Positions 1 through 9,246 of a stretch of DNA of 64,000 bases are shown here, in pieces (the stretch's first letter is position 1; every line of letters starts with the position of its first letter). Position numbers and translations under genes: made by a program. The DNA comes from Alphaproteobacteria bacterium (GTDB taxonomy: Bacteria; Pseudomonadota; Alphaproteobacteria; Rhodospirillales; Rhodospirillaceae). The stretch covers positions 1-64,000 of the forward strand of contig QJZR01000002.1 of NCBI GenBank assembly GCA_003246625.1, given 5' to 3'. Below the pieces are notes generated by a model. It did not search any database and had not been told where the DNA came from. It saw only the letters and a list, made by a program, of their open reading frames with translations.

Positions 1-27
1 CGCTTCGCCTTCAACAGATACCCTTGA

Positions 28-103
<76 letters not shown>

Positions 104-104
<1 letters not shown>

Positions 105-145
105 AAACGCCAAGACCCGCCCAAAAGGCGGGTCTTCGCGTTTTG
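104..145 (+). terminator. Rho-independent terminator of the tRNA gene
   Basis: A strong GC-rich hairpin (AAGACCCGCC, loop CAAA-type, GGCGGGTCTT) is flanked by AAAACGC on the left and GCGTTTT on the right, so the symmetry extends outward and ends in a T run. It sits directly after the tRNA and could also stop the minus-strand gene that ends at 157. Confidence 0.85.
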
Positions 146-156
146 GGTTATGGCAT

Positions 157-1161
157 TCAGGGGGAGACGAAGCAATTCTTGGCTTCCGCCGCGATTTCCA
201 TCGCTGAGAGACGGCCCTCCGGCGGGTCAATCCCGAAGGCATAGATCATCGGCCCCGCCAGTAGGTCGTCGGCCAAGGCACGGCAAAGATGGCGGACGCT
301 TTCCAGCGAGGCGTCGGGTTGCTGCCCGTTGTCGGGAGGCACCAAAATGCCCATCGCCAAGGGACCGGACCAGGCGGCGCGATAGGCGCGGTAGGCCTCG
401 GCGGGGTCGAAGTCCGCGGTTGCGTTATAGGCCATGACGTTGACCAGATCGATCTTCGCATGGACGTCATGACGGAACAGGGCTAGGAGCTCTCCGGTGT
501 GCGCGCTGCGCGGTTTGGCCTCCACCCAGTTCTTTTCGCCGTATGCGGCGACGCTCCACCCAGCCAGGGAAATCACAGACGGGCGCGGCAACGCGGTGCG
601 GAGCCGATCAATGGCGGTGCGCCACAACCGTCCGCCACTACAGGAAATGCGCGTTCCTCCATCCGAGCCGCAGGCGGGATTGTCCAATTCCATGTCGATG
701 TCGACACCATCGGCACCGATGGATGAAACCAACTGGGCGATGGATGCGGTATCCAGGGCGCGCCACGCGCCGTAAGTGGCGCCGCCAACCGCCAGTAACA
801 CGCGGGTCTCGGGAATACGGGCCTTGCGCGCGGCGATGGCCTGGGCGAGGACCTTGCGGGGATAGGGAAAACCGAATCCGGTTGACCGCAGGTCCTCGCC
901 GCCGGAATAGACGGCATCGGGGCGCACGAAGGACAGGATGATGGTGTTCACGTAATCGGGGAGGCGGGCGATCCCCGTGTCTTCGGGGCGGACGGCGGGC
1001 CGCTCCTCCCAACTGAGCAGGTAGGCGACGAAGGGGCGCGGCGTTTCCGCCTGGGCGGAAAGGATTCCTCCGGAAAAAATCGCAGGACAGCAGATCAGAG
1101 CGATGACGAAGAAAAAAAACCGCCGAACACGGTCCGGAGAATGATCTTGATATCCAGCCAT
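157..1161 (-). CDS. Secreted GH18-family glycoside hydrolase
   Basis: Protein of 334 aa with a short basic N-terminus, a very hydrophobic stretch (about residues 14-35, starting [11 protein letters not shown]) and an AQA signal-peptidase-like site, so probably exported. The sequence DGVDIDMEL near residue 157 fits the GH18 catalytic signature DxxDxDxE, with the last Glu as proton donor. GH18 enzymes cleave chitin-like or N-acetylhexosamine-containing glycans. Next to flippase and sugar-transferase genes, it more likely trims or degrades the locus's own polysaccharide than environmental chitin (inference). The ATG at 1161 lies 67 bp inside the preceding sugar-transferase gene; a GTG at 1130 is an alternative start. 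The overlap carries a T8 tract discussed in the findings. Confidence 0.8.
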   Translation of the reverse strand: MAGYQDHSPDRVRRFFFFVIALICCPAIFSGGILSAQAETPRPFVAYLLSWEERPAVRPEDTGIARLPDYVNTIILSFVRPDAVYSGGEDLRSTGFGFPYPRKVLAQAIAARKARIPETRVLLAVGGATYGAWRALDTASIAQLVSSIGADGVDIDMELDNPACGSDGGTRISCSGGRLWRTAIDRLRTALPRPSVISLAGWSVAAYGEKNWVEAKPRSAHTGELLALFRHDVHAKIDLVNVMAYNATADFDPAEAYRAYRAAWSGPLAMGILVPPDNGQQPDASLESVRHLCRALADDLLAGPMIYAFGIDPPEGRLSAMEIAAEAKNCFVSP

Positions 1162-2165
1162 GGCGTCCAGCTCTCAATATAAAAGAGGTCCAATTGTACG
1201 CCTCGGCGCGCGGTTTCGATATCGTGAATCCCGCTGCGCATGCCGTTTACCTGTGCCCAGCCGGTAATGCCCGGTTTGATACGATGGCGTGCGATGTATT
1301 CCGATACCGTTTCGCCATAAACCATGTCCTCAATCATCATGTTGGGAACATGCGGCCGGGGCCCGATGACCGACATCTCGCCCCGCAGGACGTTCAGCAT
1401 CTGGGGCAGTTCGTCGATGCTGGAAGCGCGCAGGAAGGCGCCGACACGGGTTATGCGCGGGTCATGACCGACCGCGCCGAGACGCCCGTCGTCGTTGGGG
1501 TCGTGGCGCATCGAGCGGAGTTTAAGCATCGGAAACAGATGCCCGTCCAGACCAATGCGCATTTGCCGGATCAGGATTGGCCCCGGACTTTCCAGGCGAA
1601 TAGCCAGAGCAGCGAGCAAAAGAATCGGGCTGGAGAGAACCAGCGCCGTGACCGCCAGACAAAAGTCCTCGACCCTCTTGAAGAAGGAAGGGAAACCGCG
1701 AAAAGGCCGTCCCTTGATGCGCAGAAACGGCACACCGCCGAAGTTGCAGTATTCGTTCCAGGGGAATTCGCGGTCCTCGTGTTCCCGCGGCAGGTAGATG
1801 TCCACAGCCGTGGTTCCGATGCGTTCGATAACCTCGAACATGCGTTCGTTCGACGCGTCGTACAAACAGATGACGATAGCATCGACGGCTTCTTGTTCGA
1901 CGAGATGCCGCAGCCCAGCAAGGCTTTTCTGCACGGAGTATCCGGCAATTTCCTCCACCATCGTGCGCTCGCGGCGTTCATCGAAAATTCCGACGATGCT
2001 GTGGGTGTCCTTCGCTTCGGTGCGTAGGTACTCGACCATGGCCTGCCCAAGGACACCCACGCCGATCAGGGCAATCCGCATGTTTTTTGGGGAGGGCGTC
2101 AGCGGGCATTTGGGGGGCTGGGTGGGCTGTGTCTTGCGTCTCATCATCGTATTTTTATCCAACAT
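1095..2165 (-). CDS. Polyprenyl-phosphate sugar-1-phosphate transferase (bacterial sugar transferase)
   Basis: Protein of 356 aa. After a short polar start there is a Rossmann-like domain beginning [13 protein letters not shown] (about residues 29-160), as in the middle domain of WcaJ/WbaP-type enzymes. Then come one hydrophobic segment ([18 protein letters not shown]) and the catalytic bacterial sugar transferase domain with [20 protein letters not shown] and [12 protein letters not shown] motifs. These enzymes load the first sugar phosphate onto undecaprenyl phosphate at the inner membrane. The four-helix N-terminal membrane bundle of full-length WcaJ (about 460 aa) is missing. The ATG at 2165 follows the flippase stop by 8 bp with AAGG upstream; the ATG at 2081 is an alternative start. 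Confidence 0.88.
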   Translation of the reverse strand: MLDKNTMMRRKTQPTQPPKCPLTPSPKNMRIALIGVGVLGQAMVEYLRTEAKDTHSIVGIFDERRERTMVEEIAGYSVQKSLAGLRHLVEQEAVDAIVICLYDASNERMFEVIERIGTTAVDIYLPREHEDREFPWNEYCNFGGVPFLRIKGRPFRGFPSFFKRVEDFCLAVTALVLSSPILLLAALAIRLESPGPILIRQMRIGLDGHLFPMLKLRSMRHDPNDDGRLGAVGHDPRITRVGAFLRASSIDELPQMLNVLRGEMSVIGPRPHVPNMMIEDMVYGETVSEYIARHRIKPGITGWAQVNGMRSGIHDIETARRGVQLDLFYIESWTPWLDIKIILRTVFGGFFSSSSL

Positions 2166-2173
2166 CGAAAACC

Positions 2174-3565
2174 TTACTGCTCAGCGGCAGGCCGAGGACC
2201 GAACAGGATGCGCGCGTAGCGAACCGGCAGGAGCGGCCCCACGGGCGCGGATCTTGGCAACAGCCAAGCAACGGCCATGGATGATGCAGTGCACCCCATC
2301 GCCAGTGGAACCGCGGAAGCAATGGCCGCGCCCATCATCTGCATATGGGGAATAAGGAGGGCTCCAATGACGCAGCAGACGACGAATTGCATCAAATTGA
2401 TGCGTTGCAGGATGCGTCCGTGCCCGGTCATCGCCAGCACCACGTCCTGGCCGGTGAACAGAGCATTGAGAAATTGTCCAAGCGCCATGACCGCCAGAGC
2501 CGCCGCCGCAATTTCATAACCGCTTCCCACAACATGCAGGAGGTACGGAGCCAACAGCACCATCAGCACCGCGGCGCTGCCGCCGACGGCGGCGCCCAGG
2601 GCTTGCAGCGTCCGGTTGATGGACTTCAGGGTTTTGTGGTCCTGCAGACGGTGCGCCGCGCCAATGCGCGGCGCGGCGATGGTGCCGAAGCTGATCAGGA
2701 CGACCCAAACCAGTTGGGTGATGCGGTTGGCGACACTGAAGGCCGCGACCATGGTGGGACCGGCGAACACGCCCAGGATCAGAACCGGCAGGTTGGAAAT
2801 CGATACCTGCACGACCTCGACCACGGCCAGCGGCAGGGCCGTGGTCAGAAGCGGCGGCAACTTGGGCGTGCCTTCGTCCTCGTTGCCGGCAGGATCTTGG
2901 CGCAGCCGCTGACGTTCGCGAGCGATCAGGATGAGGCAGAACAGACTGCCGGACAGGCCCGCCGCGGCGAACCCGGCCAGCAACTCGGAGGCCGTGCGTG
3001 ACCCTGTGGCGATCACCCCCAGCAGGACCATGGGCCACCAGGCATTCTGCAGGAACTGGGAAATAATGGAGCGGCCCATGCCGACCAGGACGGCACACAA
3101 AACGACATTCAACGTCTGGGGTAAGATTCCGAGGGCGGCTACACGAAGAACCGGGGCAAGGCCTGGCATGGAAAAGACATGGGTTTCGAGGAGGCTCGCT
3201 CCCAGCCAGCCGAATACCGCGACGCCGAGGGAGAGAAGGCCGCTGTAGGCCACGCCGAGGCGGATGTCGCGGGCCGCCCGTCCTTCCTCGTTCACGGCCA
3301 GCTCCGCCGAAACATGGCGAATCAAGGCCCGATCCAGCCCCATGCGGGTGATCGTCGACAGCACGTGTGCCCAGGTCAGGCAGAGAAAGAAAAAGCCGCT
3401 CTGCTCCCCACCCAGCAACCGGGCGGCAGCGAAATACAGGATAAATTTGCCGCCGACCTCCACCCCGCGTACCAGAAGCGCGCCCCCGGCCCTGTGGACC
3501 ATGCCGAAGACCTGACCGTGCGTCTTCGGGGATTGGTTCGCGGCGTCCGTCACCGACATCTCCAT
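2174..3565 (-). CDS. Polysaccharide flippase (Wzx/MATE-like)
   Basis: About 463 aa with 12 or more hydrophobic segments and the pattern of the oligosaccharide flippase family (an early GGKFILYFAAARLLGG segment and GLDRALIRH after the first helices). Such proteins move undecaprenyl-linked repeat units across the inner membrane. The frame is open up to 3652, but a good -10 element on this strand at 3584-3589 would give a transcript starting near 3577. I therefore prefer the ATG at 3565 or 3559 over the upstream one. First gene of the minus-strand arm; the sugar transferase follows after 8 bp. Confidence 0.85.
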   Translation of the reverse strand: MEMSVTDAANQSPKTHGQVFGMVHRAGGALLVRGVEVGGKFILYFAAARLLGGEQSGFFFLCLTWAHVLSTITRMGLDRALIRHVSAELAVNEEGRAARDIRLGVAYSGLLSLGVAVFGWLGASLLETHVFSMPGLAPVLRVAALGILPQTLNVVLCAVLVGMGRSIISQFLQNAWWPMVLLGVIATGSRTASELLAGFAAAGLSGSLFCLILIARERQRLRQDPAGNEDEGTPKLPPLLTTALPLAVVEVVQVSISNLPVLILGVFAGPTMVAAFSVANRITQLVWVVLISFGTIAAPRIGAAHRLQDHKTLKSINRTLQALGAAVGGSAAVLMVLLAPYLLHVVGSGYEIAAAALAVMALGQFLNALFTGQDVVLAMTGHGRILQRINLMQFVVCCVIGALLIPHMQMMGAAIASAVPLAMGCTASSMAVAWLLPRSAPVGPLLPVRYARILFGPRPAAEQ

Positions 3566-3583
3566 AAATTGTTCGCTAAGGCT

Positions 3584-3589
3584 ATTATA
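3584..3589 (-). promoter_or_regulatory. Candidate -10 element for the flippase operon
   Basis: Read on the minus strand this is a perfect TATAAT, about 19 bp upstream of the preferred flippase start. No convincing -35 hexamer is seen at 17 bp, so the promoter is weak or activator-dependent. The rest of the divergent gap up to 3765 is AT-rich and shows no clear plus-strand promoter. Confidence 0.4.
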
Positions 3590-3765
3590 CGTCACGACCT
3601 GGAATATACAGGCATTTCTGAAAGTTTTTATTGGGAGGCGGAGAGAAACCACATATCTTAGGGATACGGTGTGCCAGTGTAGCCGGAGGAATGCCGTAAT
3701 TATGCGGCCCTTATCTCAAAGGCAAGGATATATCGGAGGCAGACCTGACTGTCGGGAAAAACTCC

Positions 3766-4158
3766 TTGAGAGGAACCGCCGTATCGCAAAACGGGGGGAA
3801 AGGAAGGAGGAAGACTGTCCGCACGGTCATTGTGACGGTCGCCTCGTTCCTTCTCTTTCTTCACCCCGCAGCCGCGGAACTGATGCAGAAAGATCGGGGC
3901 GACGTCCGTTACGAAGTGCGCGAATATTTCCGGATCACCCTTCCCTATGGTTGGTGGGCGACGGATGCGGTTCCGGATCCCTGGGGATGGCGCGTCGACT
4001 TGCACATTCCCGAAAACTGGGGGGGGAACCCCACCGTTGAGGCGATGCGCCTGTGTCCGCCGCGCGGAAGCGTGGTTTGGTCGGCCATTCGGAGCCTGTT
4101 CATCCATCCGTATTGGCAAAATCGCAGATGGGCGGGATTTCAGTGCATGAAGCCCTGA
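3766..4158 (+). CDS. Small secreted protein of unknown function
   Basis: About 130 aa. A basic stretch (GGKGRRKTVR) precedes a hydrophobic core (TVIVTVASFLLFLH) and an AAA-type cleavage site, giving a mature protein of roughly 90 aa rich in Trp, Pro and Arg with two Cys. I do not recognise the family. The start is uncertain: the frame opens with TTG at 3766, and an AAGGAGG at 3804-3810 has no usable start codon at normal spacing. It leads the plus-strand polysaccharide arm, 90 bp before the chain-length protein, so a role in the envelope or polymer export is plausible but only inferred from context. Confidence 0.55.
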   Translation: MRGTAVSQNGGKGRRKTVRTVIVTVASFLLFLHPAAAELMQKDRGDVRYEVREYFRITLPYGWWATDAVPDPWGWRVDLHIPENWGGNPTVEAMRLCPPRGSVVWSAIRSLFIHPYWQNRRWAGFQCMKP

Positions 4159-4248
4159 TCCGCTCTGGAAGAAGACATTCGGATAAAAATTACGACCTAG
4201 GCGGAGTATCGTTACGTGACGGCAGCAGTTCCTTCGGGGGCGGAAACC

Positions 4249-6390
4249 ATGAACACCGGCAATATGGCGTTGAGTACTGCCGCGCCGCGTGCCGCATTTA
4301 CCCTGCGAGACGGTCTGGCTTCGGCCTTCTTCCACCGTAAAGTCATCGTGATCAGCCTGCTGCTGCCGGTTCTGGCCGCGCTTGCGATCGCACCGCGATT
4401 CCCCCTGCTGTACACAGCGGAAGCGCGCCTGATGGTCCTGTTCAGCCGCGAACAGTCGGGGGCACAGGATCTGATGATGTCGCAGTCGATGGTTTCGGTC
4501 GATGGCTTGCGGGCGACCGAAACCGAAGTCGGCATCCTGAGGTCCAGCGAGGTCATCCAGCGCATGATCGCAGAGGTCGGCGCCGAAACCTTGTTCCCCG
4601 AGCTTGCGCGGCGGCGTTACCTGGGGCTTCTGCCGCCGTACCCGGTGGAAGCACGCCGCCAGTATGCCACCGAGATGGCGCAGAAGAGAATCCGCGTCGT
4701 CACGCCGTCCAATTCCAATCTCGTGACGGTGTCCTTCGAACACGAAAATCGGGAAACCGCTCTGGAGGCGATCCAGTCGCTTGTGGATATCTACCTCGAC
4801 CACCGTTTCAAGGTCTTCGAGAATGCCCGCTCCCCCTATCTCCTGAAGGAGGCGGAAAAATATCTCCACGACCTGCGCAACACGGAACAGCGATTTGCCG
4901 AGCTGAGGTCGCGCTACAGCTTGATCGACATCAAGCAGGAAACCCTGCTGGCCGTGAACCAGATGGACAGCATCGTGCAGCGCAGTCGTCAGTTGGAGGA
5001 ACGGCGCGTGGCGGTGCGGGCTGAAATCGAGGAAGCGCAGAAATTCCTGGATGAATTGCCGCAACTCGTTTCCAGCTTTACCGAAAAATCCAACCAGACC
5101 GACAATGACCAAGCACGCAACCAGCGCCTGACGCTGCAGCTGGAACGCAAACGCTTGGTCGAGCGCTACCAGTCGGACTATCCGCGTATCCAGGAAATCG
5201 ACAAGCAACTCGAAGCCATCGATACCTTCATCGAAAAGTACCAGCCCGAATACGAAACCAGCCGCCAAATCCGTAATCCGGCCGTCGAGTTCCTGACCAA
5301 CCATCTGCTTACCCTGAAGGTGGAAGCGGAAGCGGTGGACCGGCAGGTGGCTGAACTGACGGGGCAGAAGGTGCAGGCGCAGGACCGCATAAGCGAACTG
5401 TTGACCGTGGAACCGCAGATCAAGGATCTGGAACGCCTGCACGCCGTGCAGGAGGACAACTACCGCGAATACGGCCACCGCGCCGAGGCGGCTCGCCTAG
5501 AAGAGGCCGCCGCCCGGTCGCGCAGCGCCAACGTGCGCGTGATCGAATCGGCTTTTGCTTCCCCGACGGGGCACAGCATGGTTCCCAGCCTGCTCGCCGG
5601 AGGACTGTTCATTGGCGTTCTTCTGGCGGCCCTGTGCGGGCTGACGGCGGCGCGTGGCAGGCAGGTGATGCTGACCCCTGGCGAGATCGAAAGACGCCTG
5701 GGGCTGCCGGTTCTGGGCACTTTCGACCATCCCGGCCCGAATGGCAGCAGCCAGAACGTGGGCGAGATGATTTTCTTGGCCAACCGTCTGCGCGACGCGG
5801 ATCAGGACGGGCGGCGCCTGTCGGTGATTCAGGTGGTCTCTCCCTCGCGGACACCGGAACACCGCAAACTGGTGCGCGAACTGGCGCTCGAAGTGGCCAA
5901 GGGGTACGGCCACAAGACGCTGCTGCTCGATCTCGACGGCACCAACACGGAACATCGCGACCATCTGGTCGCGCCGGGGGCCGCACGCATTCCTCTGTTC
6001 GCGCCGGAAATCGCCCCCGAAGGCGGAACCGAGGCGCCCGAGGTGTGGATGACGAAGCAGTCCAACCTCTATTTGACCGCCAATGCGGGAACCTCTGCCT
6101 TCGGCGATCCGCGCATCGACCGTCCGCAGATTCGCGCCATCCTGGACCAGCTTTCCGAGGCGTTCGACCTGATCCTGATCGACGTGCCACAGTTGAACGC
6201 CAACCGTATCGGTTTGCGCTATGCTCCCATGGTTGACGGCTCGATTATGGTGGTGCGGGCCGAATCGACCCGCTTGGCAACCGCGCAATACGTCCGCGAC
6301 GCTCTTCTGTCGGTGGGAGGCGACATGCTGGGAGCCGTTCTGACCGGACGTCGGTATTACATTCCGAAAGGAGTCCTGCGGTGGCTCTAA
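4249..6390 (+). CDS. Polysaccharide co-polymerase (Wzz/GumC type) with degenerate BY-kinase domain
   Basis: About 713 aa. There is an N-terminal membrane segment (VIVISLLLPVLAALAIA), a Wzz-like region, a long coiled-coil periplasmic part (about residues 190-430), a second membrane segment (LLAGGLFIGVLLAALCGL) and a cytoplasmic P-loop-type domain. In autokinases such as Wzc and ExoP that domain has a Walker A loop. Here the corresponding stretch reads VVSPSRTPEHRK, without G-x-G-K-S/T, while Walker A' (TLLLDLD) and Walker B (DLILIDVP) remain. There is no C-terminal Tyr cluster. It probably sets chain length or links to the exporter without being a kinase. A GTG at 4216 is an alternative start. 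Confidence 0.88.
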   Translation: MNTGNMALSTAAPRAAFTLRDGLASAFFHRKVIVISLLLPVLAALAIAPRFPLLYTAEARLMVLFSREQSGAQDLMMSQSMVSVDGLRATETEVGILRSSEVIQRMIAEVGAETLFPELARRRYLGLLPPYPVEARRQYATEMAQKRIRVVTPSNSNLVTVSFEHENRETALEAIQSLVDIYLDHRFKVFENARSPYLLKEAEKYLHDLRNTEQRFAELRSRYSLIDIKQETLLAVNQMDSIVQRSRQLEERRVAVRAEIEEAQKFLDELPQLVSSFTEKSNQTDNDQARNQRLTLQLERKRLVERYQSDYPRIQEIDKQLEAIDTFIEKYQPEYETSRQIRNPAVEFLTNHLLTLKVEAEAVDRQVAELTGQKVQAQDRISELLTVEPQIKDLERLHAVQEDNYREYGHRAEAARLEEAAARSRSANVRVIESAFASPTGHSMVPSLLAGGLFIGVLLAALCGLTAARGRQVMLTPGEIERRLGLPVLGTFDHPGPNGSSQNVGEMIFLANRLRDADQDGRRLSVIQVVSPSRTPEHRKLVRELALEVAKGYGHKTLLLDLDGTNTEHRDHLVAPGAARIPLFAPEIAPEGGTEAPEVWMTKQSNLYLTANAGTSAFGDPRIDRPQIRAILDQLSEAFDLILIDVPQLNANRIGLRYAPMVDGSIMVVRAESTRLATAQYVRDALLSVGGDMLGAVLTGRRYYIPKGVLRWL

Positions 6391-7109
6391 GACCGTTTCA
6401 TCATCTCGCTCTCGGTGTGGCCTTCGGGTTGGGATTGCTGGCCGCGGCTTGCGGCGGCACCACCGTGACCCCGAGGGATCAGAATCCGCAGGGCTTTGTC
6501 GCCTGGAGCGATGCGGTGCCGCCCTATCTGATCGGGCCAGGGGATCGCCTTTCCGTGATGTATCGGAAAACCCCGGAAATGGATGAAACCGCCGTGGTGC
6601 TGCCCGATGGGCGGATCACTCTAAAATCCACGGGCGTGGTTTCGGTGCTGGACATGACCGTCGAGGAGATCACCGCCGAACTGACGGAAAAAGCCGAGAA
6701 ATTGTTGCGAGCCCCGATCGTGACGGTCGCGGTGGCCGACGCCGTCTCGGCCAAGGTATACGTCGATGGCGCGGTGACCCGCCCCGGCGCCTATCCCCTC
6801 AACGGGCGCATCGGCGTTATGGAGGCAATCGCCCAGGCCAACGGCTTCCGCGACGAGGCGCAGCTGCGTTCGATCGCCCTGATCCGCCGCTCCCCGGCGG
6901 ACAAGCCGATGCTACGGGTCATCGACCTACAGGCCTTCATGGAGGGGGGCGCGGCTGCGAAAACCGCCGACGTGCCACTGGCGGCGGGGGACATCGTCTT
7001 CGTGCCGCGCAGTTCGATCGGCGAGTTGAACCTCTGGATCGATCAATTCATCAACAAGGCCCTGCCGTTCGGTCGGTCGTTCAGTTACACGCTGAACCGC
7101 GACCTGTGA
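6381..7109 (+). CDS. Polysaccharide export outer-membrane lipoprotein (Wza/GumB-like)
   Basis: 242 aa. A signal sequence ends in the lipobox LAAAC (Cys near residue 24). A polysaccharide export domain follows (YLIGPGDRLSV to VTVAVADA, about 50-120), then an SLBB domain (KVYVDGAVTRPGAYPL, about 125-205). Such proteins form the outer-membrane polymer channel. The GTG start overlaps the end of the co-polymerase gene by 10 bp with AAAGGAG just upstream. It is shorter than Wza (about 380 aa), typical of the GumB-like class. Confidence 0.92.
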   Translation: MALRPFHHLALGVAFGLGLLAAACGGTTVTPRDQNPQGFVAWSDAVPPYLIGPGDRLSVMYRKTPEMDETAVVLPDGRITLKSTGVVSVLDMTVEEITAELTEKAEKLLRAPIVTVAVADAVSAKVYVDGAVTRPGAYPLNGRIGVMEAIAQANGFRDEAQLRSIALIRRSPADKPMLRVIDLQAFMEGGAAAKTADVPLAAGDIVFVPRSSIGELNLWIDQFINKALPFGRSFSYTLNRDL

Positions 7110-7117
7110 GGCGGGAC

Positions 7118-7879
7118 ATGACTGAAACACCGCCTGCCCTGCCCTATCTCGGAATCGCCTTCACCCCGTTAGGCCTGGACGAGGCCGCCACGGCGATTGC
7201 GAACCGACCGGCGGAGATGCCGTTCGCCTATGTGGTGACCCCCAATGCCCAGCATGTGGTGCGGATCAATCGCGGCGATGCGGATTTCGTCGAGGCTTAT
7301 GGCGATGCGTGGCTGCGGCTATGCGACAGCCGGGTACTGATCCTGCTGTCCCGTCTGGTGGGCGGCCCGGAACTGCCTTTGGCCGCGGGCAGCGACCTGA
7401 CCGCGCGGCTGTTCCAATCCGTCATCCGGCCGGACGATCCGATCACGGTGATCGGTGGCAATCCGGAAATGGCAAAACGTCTGCGCTGCATTTACGGACT
7501 GCGCAATCTCGTTTGCCACTTCCCTCCCATGGGATTGTTGCGTGACGCCCAGGCCATGGCGGACTGCGCCGATTTCATCGAGGCGCATCCTGCCCGTTTC
7601 GTCTTCCTGGCGGCTGGCGCGCCTCAGTCCGAGGCTCTGGCGCGGCGGGTTCTTCTGCGTGGCGGGTCCGTGGGGACCGGCCTGTGCATCGGTGCTTCGC
7701 TGATGTTTCTGACTGGGCAGTCGCGGCGCGCGCCGCTATGGATGCGCCGCCTCGCCCTTGAGTGGCTGCACCGTCTGCTGACCAACCCGCGTCGCCATTT
7801 TCAGCGGGTGTTCGTTGAGTCCCTGCCTCTGGTGGGGCTGGTGGTCGCGGACCGCCTCAAGAAGGCCTTCGGACAATGA
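7118..7879 (+). CDS. WecG/TagA/CpsF-family (GT26) glycosyltransferase
   Basis: 253 aa. Motifs of family GT26 are seen: VTPNAQHVVR near residue 40, LAAGSDLTARLF near 90, ITVIGGNPEMA and a VFLAAGAPQSEALA segment. The basic C-terminal LALEWLHRLLTNPRRHFQR is typical of membrane-associated members. These enzymes transfer a sugar such as ManNAcA or ManNAc to a lipid-linked acceptor. The usual DG dipeptide after the first domain reads DS (LCDSRVL), with the Asp retained. The ATG at 7118 has GAGGCGGG upstream and lies 8 bp after the lipoprotein stop. Confidence 0.88.
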   Translation: MTETPPALPYLGIAFTPLGLDEAATAIANRPAEMPFAYVVTPNAQHVVRINRGDADFVEAYGDAWLRLCDSRVLILLSRLVGGPELPLAAGSDLTARLFQSVIRPDDPITVIGGNPEMAKRLRCIYGLRNLVCHFPPMGLLRDAQAMADCADFIEAHPARFVFLAAGAPQSEALARRVLLRGGSVGTGLCIGASLMFLTGQSRRAPLWMRRLALEWLHRLLTNPRRHFQRVFVESLPLVGLVVADRLKKAFGQ

Positions 7880-9246
7880 GCCGTGGTCCCGGACGAATCT
7901 TGCCGCCGACTGTACGGATGGGGCGCATTTGTGCTCTGCCCGGGGCGAAGCGGATGCAGGCCGCACCGTTCTCCGCGTCCCTCCCGCAGGCGGAGGATGC
8001 CGTGTCGTGGAGCGTCATCAAGGGGTTGATCCTGATCTTTTCCTTGCCGATGTTCCTGCAGGCCTTTCATTACATGATCGACGCGGGGCCTTTATACTAT
8101 CTGTCCAAGGTTTGGCCGGTTCTGGCGTTTCCGCTGGGGTTCTGGAGCTTGCGTGGACGTTTGTTGCTGTCGCAGCAAACGGTCTACGGCCTGACCCTGG
8201 TTTATGTGGCGGGTGTGACGCCAGCCTTGTCGATGCTCCATTTCGGCAACTCGGTCTTCGACGCCCTGGCAACCACGGCGAAGATCTGGCCGCTGACTTA
8301 TTATTTTTCCGCGCTGGGTGGACTGCTTCTTTTGAAGCCGGGGGCAAACCGTCTGCGCAAGTCCGTGTTGACCTTGGGGGCGGCGACATTCGCCGCGATG
8401 TGGGGGTTGTGGTTTCTGGTGCCGCATTCCTCCTACGCCAGCGATACATCCGTCACCAAGCTGTTCCTGTTCGATTACGAGCGCGGATACCGCATCTACA
8501 TGCCCATGATCTTCGGCCTGCTCCTGATGTTCTTCTCTGCCCGCCGCGCGCTGTCGGCACTGGGCGCCTGGGCGTGGTGGGGGCCGGTGATTTTTGGGTT
8601 GTTCAGCTTGTTGGTGATCTACAAACAGCGAACCACCATCACCGCCGCGGTCCTGGTTCTGGGCCTGATCGTCCTGCGCCGTTTGCCGCGGCGCGTGGTC
8701 GTGTGGGTGACAGGGGGGGCTGGTATTCTGGGGCTGTTGGCCATACTGGCGGTGACGCTGGGTCGCGGCGGACAGATGGAGACGCTGGCGACGTCTCTGG
8801 GCTCGTCGTTGTCGGTGCGTCTGGACTCGGTGTCGATGGCCGCGGGGTATTTGTTCACGTCTCCGTCGTCCTGGATATTCGGCCTCGGTTCGACGACGCG
8901 GTTCAGCCAGGTCACGTTGAACGATATCTTCGGGTCCGATTTGTTCTATCTGGCGGATATCGGCTGGCTTGGCGTCGTTTTCGAATATGGCGCGGTGGGT
9001 GCGCTCCTGATCGCCCTGATCTACGCGCTCGGGATACGCAGTGCTCTGCGCCGCGGGCCTATGGTGGAGGGAACCCCGGCCGGGGACTTCCGCCATGCCG
9101 TGGGGGATATGATCCTGATGGTCTGCGTGGAAACCGCCATCTACTCTCCGGTTTTTACTCCCGGCATCGTCGCCACGTTGATGGCCTTTCTGATTTACCT
9201 GGACGGGGAAATCCCGTCCCTCGACACGAAAAGGGAAGCAAGATGA
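7876..9246 (+). CDS. O-antigen polymerase/ligase-like membrane protein
   Basis: 456 aa, with about 11 or 12 predicted membrane segments from residue 45 onward and a larger extracytoplasmic loop near residues 310-350. This layout and the position in the locus suit a Wzy-type polymerase or a WaaL-type ligase. The family has almost no sequence signature, so the call is from topology and context. It overlaps the GT26 gene by ATGA, and the next gene starts in its own stop codon, so translation is probably coupled. The first 40 residues are non-hydrophobic; internal ATGs at 7918 and 7954 are other possible starts. Confidence 0.7.
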   Translation: MSRGPGRILPPTVRMGRICALPGAKRMQAAPFSASLPQAEDAVSWSVIKGLILIFSLPMFLQAFHYMIDAGPLYYLSKVWPVLAFPLGFWSLRGRLLLSQQTVYGLTLVYVAGVTPALSMLHFGNSVFDALATTAKIWPLTYYFSALGGLLLLKPGANRLRKSVLTLGAATFAAMWGLWFLVPHSSYASDTSVTKLFLFDYERGYRIYMPMIFGLLLMFFSARRALSALGAWAWWGPVIFGLFSLLVIYKQRTTITAAVLVLGLIVLRRLPRRVVVWVTGGAGILGLLAILAVTLGRGGQMETLATSLGSSLSVRLDSVSMAAGYLFTSPSSWIFGLGSTTRFSQVTLNDIFGSDLFYLADIGWLGVVFEYGAVGALLIALIYALGIRSALRRGPMVEGTPAGDFRHAVGDMILMVCVETAIYSPVFTPGIVATLMAFLIYLDGEIPSLDTKREAR

